A DNA stretch of 64,000 nt, taken from an uncultured Clostridia bacterium (lineage in GTDB: Bacteria; Bacillota; Clostridia; Lachnospirales; Anaerotignaceae). The notes beneath the pieces are model-generated. The model searched no databases. It was not told the DNA's origin and worked only from the letters and a program-made list of their open reading frames with translations. The stretch is from positions 28,021 to 92,020 of the forward strand of contig CALWSR010000008.1 in the NCBI GenBank assembly GCA_944384265.1, written 5' to 3'. The translations under genes were made by a program, and so were the position numbers. Shown piece after piece: positions 57,259 to 64,000 of this stretch (within the stretch, counting starts at the first letter, position 1; each line of letters opens with the position of its first letter).

Positions 57259-58029
57259 ATGAAAAAAGTATCTGTGGTTTATTTTAGTCCCACAGGAAAT
57301 TCCAAAAAATATGGCTTTGCAGTGGCAGAGGCAATGCAGGAGCCATTTGAAAGCTTTGATTTTAACAAAAGGGAAATGAGAGAAAAGGAATTTTGTTTTT
57401 CTCATGAAGATGTGGTGCTGCTTTGTGCCCCTGTATATGCAGGAAGGCTTCCTGATATTGGTCTGTTTGAAAATATAAAAGGAGAGAATACTCCTGCTGT
57501 ATGCATAGTCACATATGGCAACAGGGACTATGATGATGCATTGCTGGAATTAAAAAATGTTTGTGAAAAAAGGGGATTTCATGCCATTGGAGCAGCGGCA
57601 TTTATAGCAGAGCATACCTTTTCGGAATTTGTGGGGGCAGACAGACCCAACGAAGAGGATGAGATGAAAATAGAGGAGCTTGCAAAATATATAAAAAGGT
57701 GTTTAAAGGAAGATAAATGGAGAGAAAAGGCTTTGGCAGTGAAGGGAAGCTACCCATATACCTGTATGCCAAAAAAAATGCCCTTTGCACCACAGCCCAA
57801 TGCAAGGTGCTGCCGCTGTGGAAGCTGTGTGAGAAAGTGTCCTGTGGGGGCCATTGATGGAAAGACCATATTGACAGATAAAGAAAAATGTATTGCTTGC
57901 TTTGCCTGTGTCAAGGGATGTACCAGAAAGGGACGCAGTGTGGACCAGCCACAATACTATGCACTTTGTGAAAAATTGGAAAAAAATTTAAGAGATGTGC
58001 AAAGGGAAGCAGAACTGTTTTTTTTGTAG
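57259..58029 (+). CDS. EFR1-type flavodoxin/ferredoxin fusion
   Basis: Electron-transfer protein of anaerobes. The N-terminal flavodoxin-like domain (about 1-160) has YFSPTGNSKKYG (FMN phosphate loop) and VVLLCAPVYAGRLPDI. The C-terminal 2x[4Fe-4S] ferredoxin (about 180-220) has CCRCGSCVRKCPVGAI and KCIACFACVKGCTRKGR, with all eight Cys. 256 residues. ATG 57259 is well spaced from GAAAGAAG; ATG 57253 is also possible. Partner enzyme unknown. Confidence 0.88.
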   Translation: MKKVSVVYFSPTGNSKKYGFAVAEAMQEPFESFDFNKREMREKEFCFSHEDVVLLCAPVYAGRLPDIGLFENIKGENTPAVCIVTYGNRDYDDALLELKNVCEKRGFHAIGAAAFIAEHTFSEFVGADRPNEEDEMKIEELAKYIKRCLKEDKWREKALAVKGSYPYTCMPKKMPFAPQPNARCCRCGSCVRKCPVGAIDGKTILTDKEKCIACFACVKGCTRKGRSVDQPQYYALCEKLEKNLRDVQREAELFFL

Positions 58030-58259
58030 AAAAAGCAATAAGAAATATATTGACAGACTTTGTGGAATGTAGTAGGCTAAAATAAATTAGCATTGTCTAA
58101 TTTTGGCGAAGCCAAGCCATATATTGCAGTGCTTGAAGGGCTTTTGCAGATTTTATCAGCACAAAAAAATAGATAAAAAAGCCTTTTTTTACAAAATATG
58201 GCTTTTGCTTTCATTTCAATTTTTTAGAAAAAAATCAAAAGAAAAGGAGTGTTTTTTTA

Positions 58260-58523
58260 ATGAGAAATTGTATCCAGTATTTAAAAAGTGAAAAGGTGAG
58301 ATGGTTTGTAGGCGGTGCTGTTGCACTGATACTTGGCAAAAAAATTTTAAAAAGCGATGCCACCAGAAATGCTTGTGTCAAAACCATTGCAAAAGCAATG
58401 AAGCTGCAGTCTGATGCGGCAGAGTCCTTTCAAAATATGAGAGAGGATGCACAGGATTTGTGCTATGACGCAAAGCAAGCAGCAGGAATTGTAAAGGAAG
58501 AACCAGCTGAGGAAGAGGCATAA
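58260..58523 (+). CDS. DUF6110-like small protein, partner of the metal ATPase
   Basis: An 87-residue protein with a single hydrophobic segment near residues 15-30 (WFVGGAVALILGKKIL), followed by a charged helical tail (AEEEA end). Genes of this type stand before heavy-metal P-type ATPases in Clostridia; function unknown, possibly a chaperone or regulator. AAAAGGAG precedes it. The metal ATPase starts 15 bases after its stop. Confidence 0.7.
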   Translation: MRNCIQYLKSEKVRWFVGGAVALILGKKILKSDATRNACVKTIAKAMKLQSDAAESFQNMREDAQDLCYDAKQAAGIVKEEPAEEEA

Positions 58524-58538
58524 GGGAGGCTTAAACTG

Positions 58539-60617
58539 ATGCAGTATTGTATTAAATATGACGGCAAAGGCAGGCTTCGTGTCAGATGCGGTCAGTTTGC
58601 ATTCAGTGAAAAGGAAGGATATGGCATTGCACAAATGCTTAAAGAAGAGAAATATATTTTAGATGTTATTTCTTCCCATCAAAATGGAGGGCTTTTGATT
58701 ACATATGCAGATGGAGCAAGGCAACAGGTGTTAGAAAAAATAAAAGCCATAGAAAAAGCCCATATCAAACCGGTAGAGCCTAGTGATGAGGATTTAAGCA
58801 GAAAAACAGACAGTGCGTTTCAACAGTCCTTGGTTTGTATTGCAGTGCGCCATGGACTTACAAAATGGCTTTTGCCTGCGCCCATTCGTACTGCCATAAC
58901 CCTTTTTAAATCTGTAAAATATCTAAAAGCGGGTATATTGAGCTTGCTTGATATGAAGCTGAATGTATCTGTATTAGACGGTGTTGCTATTGGAGCATCC
59001 TTGTGTCAGCGTTATTTTGATACGGCAAGCTCCATTATGTTTTTGCTTTCTATTTCCGATTTACTGGAGGATTATACCAAAAAAAGAACAAAGGATGCTT
59101 TGACAAGCAGTCTTGCCATTCATATTGACAAGGTTTGGCTTGTAAAGGAAGAAAGTGATATATTGGTTCCCTTGGCAAGCATTCGACAGGGGGATTGTAT
59201 TAAAATCAGAACAGGCAGTATGATTCCGGTAGATGGAGTGATTATAGAGGGAGAGGCCATGATAAATGAAGCCTCTATGACAGGAGAGCCTTTGGCAGTC
59301 AGAAAAGCGGAGGGAGCCTTTGTATACGCAGGAACAGTAATAGAAGAGGGCTGTGCTGTAATCAATGTAAAGGCTGTGAACAATGAAACAAGAATCAACA
59401 AAATTGTAAAAATGATTGACCAGTCTGAGGCATTGAAGGCAGAGGTTCAGGGAAAGGCAGAAAAGCTGGCAGACAGCATTGTGCCATTTAGTTTTGCAAC
59501 AGCATTGGCCACCTATTTGGTTACAAGAAATATGACAAAGGCACTTTCTGTTTTGATGGTGGATTACTCCTGCGCCATTAAACTATCCACGCCTATTTCT
59601 GTCATTTCTGCCATGAGAGAGGCTTCCTGCCATCAAATTATGGTAAAGGGCGGAAAATATTTGGAGGCATTTGCACAGGCAGACACCATTGTATTTGACA
59701 AAACAGGCACATTGACAGAGGCTTGCCCTCGTGTGGCAAAGGTGATTGGCTGCAATGGATTTACAAGAAAAGGCGTTTTGAGAATTGCAGCGTGTTTGGA
59801 GGAGCATTTTCCTCACAGCGTAGCAAAGGCCATTGTAAAACAGGCCCAGTCAGAGGGATTGAACCACGAAGAAGAGCATACAGAGGTAGAATATGTGGTG
59901 GCTCATGGCATTGCTTCTATGATACATGGTCAAAAAGCATTGATAGGCAGTGAACATTTTATATTTGAGGATGAAAAAATACCGTTTTCAGAAGAAGAAA
60001 AAAGAATTGTGGAAGAAAACAGAAATGGCTGTTCTATTATTTATCTTGCCATTGGCGGGAAATTGGCAGGCTTTATAGGCATTGATGACCCTGCCAGAAA
60101 AGAAGCCAAAAAGATGATTGCAGACATGAAAAAAGAAGGTGTAAAACACATCATTATGTTGACAGGGGACAGCCAAAATGCGGCGGAGGCAGTAAGCAAA
60201 GCCCTTGGCATCACAGAATATCGTTCTCAGGTGCTTCCGGAAGAAAAGGCAAATATCATTGAAGAGCTGAAAAAAGAAGGAAAAAAAGTGATTATGGTGG
60301 GCGATGGTGTAAACGATTCTCCTGCATTGTCTGTGGCAGATGTTTCTGTGGCGATGAAGGATGCCTCTGATATTGCCAGAGAGGTGGCGGATGTGACGCT
60401 GCTTTCTGGAAATTTGGAAGAATTGGTCATATTAAGAAGGCTGAGTAAGCTTTTGATGCATAGAATCAGCTGGAATTACAAATTTATATTAACATTTAAT
60501 ACATCATTGCTTTTATTGGGGCTAGCTGGGGTGATTACACCGGCTACATCGGCTTTTTGCCATAATGTGTCTACTATGGCAATCAGTGCGGCAAGTATGC
60601 GTCCTTGTTTAAAATAG
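58539..60617 (+). CDS. Heavy-metal-translocating P1B-type ATPase with an SCA transmembrane motif
   Basis: ATP-driven metal pump in the cell membrane. The 692-residue protein has a cryptic N-terminal HMA-like domain (about 1-75) without its CxxC, hydrophobic segments, the actuator TGEPL (near 248), DKTGTLTEA (phosphorylated Asp near 387), an HP-type motif as FPHSVAKAI, and VMVGDGVNDSPAL (near 586). The usual CPC/SPC motif in the sixth membrane segment reads DYSCAIKLSTP (near 345), so the Pro is replaced. Metal specificity is unclear. It follows a DUF6110-like gene and precedes a 26-residue peptide gene. Confidence 0.92.
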   Translation: MQYCIKYDGKGRLRVRCGQFAFSEKEGYGIAQMLKEEKYILDVISSHQNGGLLITYADGARQQVLEKIKAIEKAHIKPVEPSDEDLSRKTDSAFQQSLVCIAVRHGLTKWLLPAPIRTAITLFKSVKYLKAGILSLLDMKLNVSVLDGVAIGASLCQRYFDTASSIMFLLSISDLLEDYTKKRTKDALTSSLAIHIDKVWLVKEESDILVPLASIRQGDCIKIRTGSMIPVDGVIIEGEAMINEASMTGEPLAVRKAEGAFVYAGTVIEEGCAVINVKAVNNETRINKIVKMIDQSEALKAEVQGKAEKLADSIVPFSFATALATYLVTRNMTKALSVLMVDYSCAIKLSTPISVISAMREASCHQIMVKGGKYLEAFAQADTIVFDKTGTLTEACPRVAKVIGCNGFTRKGVLRIAACLEEHFPHSVAKAIVKQAQSEGLNHEEEHTEVEYVVAHGIASMIHGQKALIGSEHFIFEDEKIPFSEEEKRIVEENRNGCSIIYLAIGGKLAGFIGIDDPARKEAKKMIADMKKEGVKHIIMLTGDSQNAAEAVSKALGITEYRSQVLPEEKANIIEELKKEGKKVIMVGDGVNDSPALSVADVSVAMKDASDIAREVADVTLLSGNLEELVILRRLSKLLMHRISWNYKFILTFNTSLLLLGLAGVITPATSAFCHNVSTMAISAASMRPCLK

Positions 60618-60635
60618 AAAGGATGTGAAAAAAGT

Positions 60636-60716
60636 ATGAAAGAGCATCGTTTTTGGGCATGGGCAATGGTATTTTGCCTTTTTATGGTCATGCTGACAGG
60701 ATATGAAAGAAAATAA
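60636..60716 (+). CDS. 26-residue membrane peptide downstream of the metal ATPase
   Basis: MKEHRFWAWAMVFCLFMVML continues to TGYERK: a single hydrophobic helix with one Cys and charged ends. GAAAGGATG lies 10 bases before the ATG, and the gene starts 19 bases after the ATPase stop, before the operon terminator. It is too short for usual gene finders. Possible small regulator of the pump; no known family. Confidence 0.6.
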   Translation: MKEHRFWAWAMVFCLFMVMLTGYERK

Positions 60717-60723
60717 TAAAATG

Positions 60724-60760
60724 AAAATACATCTGTATTTTGATACGGATGTATTTTTTT
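60724..60760 (+). terminator. Terminator of the metal ATPase operon
   Basis: AAAATACATC.GTAT (from 60724) pairs with ATAC.GATGTATTTT (to 60757), then T to 60760, directly after the peptide gene. Confidence 0.85.
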
Positions 60761-61016
60761 ATGGTTTACACAGTTTTTTGTTTTGATACAGCAGCTTTTT
60801 ATAAAAATAGTAGAAAAATAATATAAAAAATAGTATTATATTTTTTAACAGTGCAACGAGCAAAAGGCCCTACCCCCGCATAAATGCTTGATTTTTTGGT
60901 AGATACAAGCGTGATTTCAAATACCCCAAATAGCATTTTGGCACTTTTTTGCCGCCCCAACTCAATAAGGGAATATAAAACGATATGAGCTAATACAAGG
61001 AAAAAAACTACTATGC

Positions 61017-61047
61017 GAGAGCAAAAGCATTTTTTGCTTTCGCTCTC
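61017..61047. terminator. Strong hairpin inside the island
   Basis: GAGAGCAAAAGC (61017-61028) pairs with GCTTTCGCTCTC (61036-61047) with one mismatch. Followed by TTG. Either strand could use it. Confidence 0.6.
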
Positions 61048-61080
61048 TTGATTGCCATATAAGCAGGAACAGACGTACTT

Positions 61081-61119
61081 GTCAACGGCGGGTGAAGCCC
61101 GTTTATCTCGACCGTTGAC
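61081..61119. repeat. Nested stem-loop element
   Basis: GTCAACGG (61081-61088) pairs with CCGTTGAC (61112-61119), with an inner CGGG-TGAAG-CCCG hairpin. It is a compact structured element of unknown role, possibly the end of a mobile element. Confidence 0.5.
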
Positions 61120-61230
61120 GAGAGCGGTTGGCTCTGCTATCTATCATCAATAGAAGTAGAAAAATTTATATATGGGTGCAATAATATAAACATACAAAGT
61201 GGCAAATTTGAAGTTTACGGAGAAAATAAA

Positions 61231-61568
61231 ATGGAACTAGAGAATCTGTATGAACAATTAAATATATTGGCTACTGACGATTTTGAACAAATAGAACCGA
61301 CCTTTTTTCTAAAATTACATAGTATTCCAGACGAAATAAAACCTCAGTCAGTCGTTGTCTTTTGGAACATCTCAACCTGGCAAGGAACATCTGTGCAAAG
61401 TGGTGTTTGGACATTCTATGTTACATTGCAGTATCTTGTTCAAACTGGACAAACTGAGCTTGCAGATGTTTTTAGCAGAGGAATACATGATTATCAGAAC
61501 CCAAATATGCCTTAAACTACAATTATCCAGATGCGTGGATGGAAGAGTCTGACGTGATTGATGATTGA
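61231..61568 (+). pseudogene. Frameshifted small gene, possible immunity-type protein
   Basis: The first frame gives 94 residues (61231-61515), with LYEQLNILATDDFEQIEPTF, FWNISTWQGTSVQSGVWTFY and ELADVFSRGIHDYQNP. A one-base deletion at about 61501-61505 breaks the frame: in the next frame the sequence goes on as KYALNYNYPDAWMEESDVID and stops at 61568. The intact protein would have about 112 residues. It resembles small immunity proteins of polymorphic toxins but is not firmly recognised. Confidence 0.6.
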
Positions 61569-61571
61569 ATT

Positions 61572-61880
61572 ATGATACATATAAAACAGCTAAATGAATG
61601 GAAACAAGAATTACTGATGGAAAACAGAGTTGAAATTGTTAACCTTGCTTTTGATGCGTAAGCTTTCAGTTTGATGTGGGTTTGGGATATTGCCAACAAG
61701 CAAAAATTTCTTATACTGTCGCAGACAAAAATGAGTAATTTTTACGGAAAGAGTACCCCTTTCCTATGCTTGCTACGAAACTTTTCACACTCATTTTTGC
61801 ACTATGATTTGGAAAGGGCTTTGAGGAAAGGAATGGAACGGAAAACAAAAAAGTGGCTTATGTTACAGATATAATATGTG
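61572..61880 (+). pseudogene. Remnants of one or more broken genes
   Basis: Short protein-like pieces in different frames: MIHIKQLNEWKQELLMENRV from 61572, FQFDVGLGYCQQAKISYTVA near 61668, and YPFPMLATKLFTLIFA, then FGKGFEERNGTENKKVAYVT near 61760-61870. Frame changes and stops between them show decay. Family unknown. Confidence 0.4.
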
Positions 61881-61934
61881 CAAGTATATGATGATTTGAA
61901 AGTGCAACAAACTTGAAACACGGAAGAGGTGAAA

Positions 61935-62429
61935 ATGTTGATATTAGGTAATCCGGATACTTTTTCCATTTTAATTGAAACAATAGATGAATGGAACGAA
62001 GATGATACATTTAATAACGGCTTATTGTTTTTTAGTATTGGCGGCTTATTGTTTCCGAACAAGGTCTTTTCAGCAACATTGAGTTATGAACTTTCAAATT
62101 TAGTTGAGCAATTAGAGGGTGTTACAATGAATAGAGAATTGTATTCTATGCCCTCAAAAGAAGCATTTGTCCATTTCTACAACAAAACCTTCCCCTGTGA
62201 TAGTGAACAAGAAAATGATTACAGCTTTGATATAACACCATCTATTTTTTCAGATAACAATTATTTTGTATTTGCAGTTAGCAATGGAGAATTTGTCAGA
62301 GTGTTAGCAAGTGAGTTGCAGTATAACACAAACAGTTTGCGCCATGTATTAGAGGAGTTTTCCCTAAATGAGGTAATTATTCCCCAGGATGAATTGAGCA
62401 AAATAATACTAAAGTTAAAAAGTTTTTAA
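61935..62429 (+). CDS. Imm42-like immunity protein
   Basis: A 164-residue acidic protein beginning MLILGNPDTFSILIETIDEW, like immunity protein 42 family members that protect against polymorphic toxins. It has an alpha/beta composition; LLFFSIGGLLFPNKVF and FVHFYNKTFPCD are typical stretches. GAAGAGGTG lies upstream of ATG 61935; a GTG at 61929 overlaps it. No toxin gene is next to it, so it is an orphan immunity gene. The family call is by recall only. Confidence 0.55.
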   Translation: MLILGNPDTFSILIETIDEWNEDDTFNNGLLFFSIGGLLFPNKVFSATLSYELSNLVEQLEGVTMNRELYSMPSKEAFVHFYNKTFPCDSEQENDYSFDITPSIFSDNNYFVFAVSNGEFVRVLASELQYNTNSLRHVLEEFSLNEVIIPQDELSKIILKLKSF

Positions 62430-62618
62430 ATGGAAGAAATTAAAAGAACGGGCGCAGCAGTCGGTAATGTTGGCCACCGCACCCGTTTGGCATGGGTGCA
62501 GAAAAAGGATTTTGTTGCGCAGTTGAAGTTTGCTTTACGAGGTAAAGGTACAAATCCCTTAATCTCATTATTTTTACTTCTGAAAAGGCTTGAAAACAAA
62601 GGCTTTTTTCGCCCCTAA
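62430..62618 (+). other. Doubtful 62-codon ORF directly after the immunity gene
   Basis: It starts immediately after the previous stop with no ribosome site. The GC-rich start RTGAAVGNVGHRTRLAWVQK differs in composition from its surroundings and looks like a piece of a mobile-element gene, possibly read in the wrong frame. Function unknown. Confidence 0.15.
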
Positions 62619-62694
62619 TGCGTAACACAAAGAACAGAAAAAAATTATCTTCTGCATTTGATTTTTGTTTGTATTTGACACTTTTTTGCCGCCC

Positions 62695-63234
62695 TTGCTT
62701 ACAAAATCAACTTGTACGGAAATATGGCAGAATATATAGAGATACGGGAAAACCCTTGCAAATCAAGACTTTTTCCTCACTTATATAAACATTTGCAAGA
62801 AGTTATAAGTTAATTTCCGTCTATAAAATCAATAAAAAATATCCTTAATTTTATGATAAAAGGAAAACTGTTTCAAAAGCATGAAATTGCAGCGGTTATT
62901 TGTAGAAAATAAATTGGAATGTCAGTATAAAAAAGCATAAAAACTTTTTGTGTTATAGCAGTATTGAAATTTTTTATGAAAAGTTTTTATAATAGAATGA
63001 TACAAACAATGTGGATGTGTTATATGAAAAATGATATGATATATAATAAGAGGGCTGCCGTTACTTTTTTTGAAAGAAATGCACCAAATGATTTCAGTAT
63101 TTTGGGTATTTTCCCCTTTTACAGTCTATGAAAAGGGAAAATCCAGAGAAGTGACTTTGAATAAAATCAATGCTTCATAGCCTTCTATTTCATATTGAAA
63201 TGACAAAATTATAATACAAAAAGGGGAAAAGGGT
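62695..63234. other. AT-rich leader before the dNMP kinase-like gene
   Basis: No gene. 63010-63230 resembles 3630-3868 in scattered blocks (see that entry). It ends with AAAAAGGGGAAAAGGG, the ribosome site of the next gene. Confidence 0.4.
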
Positions 63235-63750
63235 ATGGAAAAATATATTATTATCATCAATGGAAAAGGAGGAGTAGGCAAAGATACATTGTGTGAAAGC
63301 GTGGCACAAAAATACGATGTAAAAAATATATCCTCTATTACACCTATAAAAGAAATTGCAAAAATAGGTGGTTGGAAAGGAGAAAAGGGGGATAAAGACA
63401 GAAGGTTTTTGGCAGATTTAAAAAAATTATTTATAGAATATAATGATTTGCCTTTTTTATATTTAAAACAACAATTAGAAATATTTTTAAATGAGAATAA
63501 AAAAATTCTTTTTGTACATATTAGAGAGATAGAAGAAATTAAAAAATTTTTAAATTATGCAGTAAAAAAAGGAATACACTGCAAAACATTGTTGATTGCC
63601 AAGCAGGAGGAAGAACAAAAAAAATATGGCAATGAAGCAGATGATAATGTAAAAGAATATAAATATGATATGGTTTATGAAAATAATAAGCCTTTAGAAA
63701 AAGCAAGGGAAGACTTTATATTATTTTTTGAAGAAAATGTAATAAAATAA
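63235..63750 (+). CDS. P-loop kinase resembling deoxynucleoside monophosphate kinase
   Basis: A 171-residue soluble protein with Walker A INGKGGVGKDTLCESVAQKY (near 8-27), an acidic/basic middle with KDRRFLADLKKLFIEYNDLP, and a Walker-B-like strand KKILFVHIREIEEI. The order is that of dNMP/adenylate-type kinases of phages and accessory regions. A lid-like Arg pair (DRR) is present. Substrate unknown; very AT-rich with many Lys/Glu codons. Single gene. Confidence 0.7.
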   Translation: MEKYIIIINGKGGVGKDTLCESVAQKYDVKNISSITPIKEIAKIGGWKGEKGDKDRRFLADLKKLFIEYNDLPFLYLKQQLEIFLNENKKILFVHIREIEEIKKFLNYAVKKGIHCKTLLIAKQEEEQKKYGNEADDNVKEYKYDMVYENNKPLEKAREDFILFFEENVIK

Positions 63751-64000
63751 TGCTTCTAATGCAGTTTTAAGAAAGTACAAATATAAAATGAGAAATTGTT
63801 TTGATTTGATGTAAAAAAAAGAAATTGATTTTCTATTGTTTTGTTTTTGCCGGGCTAAAAAAATATTAGATTTCCATAAAATAAAACAGCAAAATAGAAG
63901 CATAATGATATAAAAAATGGCGCAAAATCAACAAAAAATGAGAAATATAAAAAAAATTGATAAAAAATGAAAAAAAAGCTTGCAAAATGAAAAAGGCTGT
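63751..64000. other. AT-rich tail of the window
   Basis: No gene, hairpin or promoter can be supported; it contains many runs of A. Confidence 0.5.

Larger units (their letters stand above)
60937..62694. mobile_element. Small decayed accessory island between 16-base direct repeats
   Basis: CACTTTTTTGCCGCCC occurs at 60942-60957 and 62679-62694 with related flanks. Between them are broken ORFs, an Imm42-like gene and GC-richer fragments unlike neighbouring genes. No integrase, transposase or relaxase is recognisable. The boundary is a guess from the repeats. Confidence 0.4.

Overview
The window is a stretch of low-GC Firmicute chromosome, most likely an anaerobic member of the Clostridia (Lachnospirales-like), centred on the replication origin. 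The evidence is the gene order rpmH-rnpA-yidD-yidC-jag-mnmE-mnmG-rsmG-noc on the minus strand, facing dnaA-dnaN-yaaA-recF-gyrB-gyrA on the plus strand. It also carries parA/parB with parS-like palindromes, a CsrA-flagellin pair, a T-box leucine operon, an FMN riboswitch, and oxygen-sensitive Fe-S enzymes (serine dehydratase, class I fumarase). No rRNA, tRNA or CRISPR array was seen.

Layout, left to right. 0-4 kb: flagellin (cut by the window edge) and csrA on the minus strand, a helix-turn-helix regulator with a frameshifted C-terminus next to clustered dyad operators, and an AI-2E/PerM-type permease. 4-6.7 kb: two-subunit serine dehydratase bracketed by an inverted pair of roughly 110-bp repeats. 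6.7-10.7 kb: riboflavin operon ribD-ribE-ribBA-ribH under an FMN riboswitch. 10.7-16.4 kb: leuA-leuC-leuD-leuB behind a T-box leader. 17-21 kb: plus-strand methionine operon, metF, a free-standing methionine synthase activation domain, and a MetH lacking that domain. 21.5-31.3 kb: esterase, a remote DnaA-box cluster, the DUF4446/parB/parA operon with three parS-like sites, a lipid kinase, argS, two plus-strand enzymes, and noc. 31.4-38.3 kb: rsmG, mnmG, mnmE, jag, yidC, yidD, rnpA, rpmH.

38.3-40.6 kb is a bipartite oriC flanking dnaA. A DnaA-trio-like repeat sits beside a DnaA box in the dnaA-dnaN gap. Transcription polarity flips at the origin, so most essential genes are co-directional with replication. 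40.6-48 kb holds dnaN, yaaA, recF, gyrB and gyrA. 48-60.7 kb holds a small alarmone synthetase, an EamA-type half transporter overlapping its 3' end, fumarase alpha and beta, a GntR/FCD regulator, CstA, a uracil/xanthine permease, an AlkD-like protein, a flavodoxin-ferredoxin fusion, and a metal P1B-ATPase cassette with two small partner genes. 60.8-62.7 kb is a small decayed accessory island with an Imm42-like immunity gene and broken ORFs between 16-bp direct repeats. A dNMP kinase-like gene closes the window.

The most unusual item is a roughly 230-bp non-coding repeat present twice, after leuD and after gyrA. Each copy lies in the same orientation as the gene before it. Each is flanked by a different, perfectly duplicated 21-22 bp terminator-like hairpin, as if the element inserts into terminators and duplicates them.
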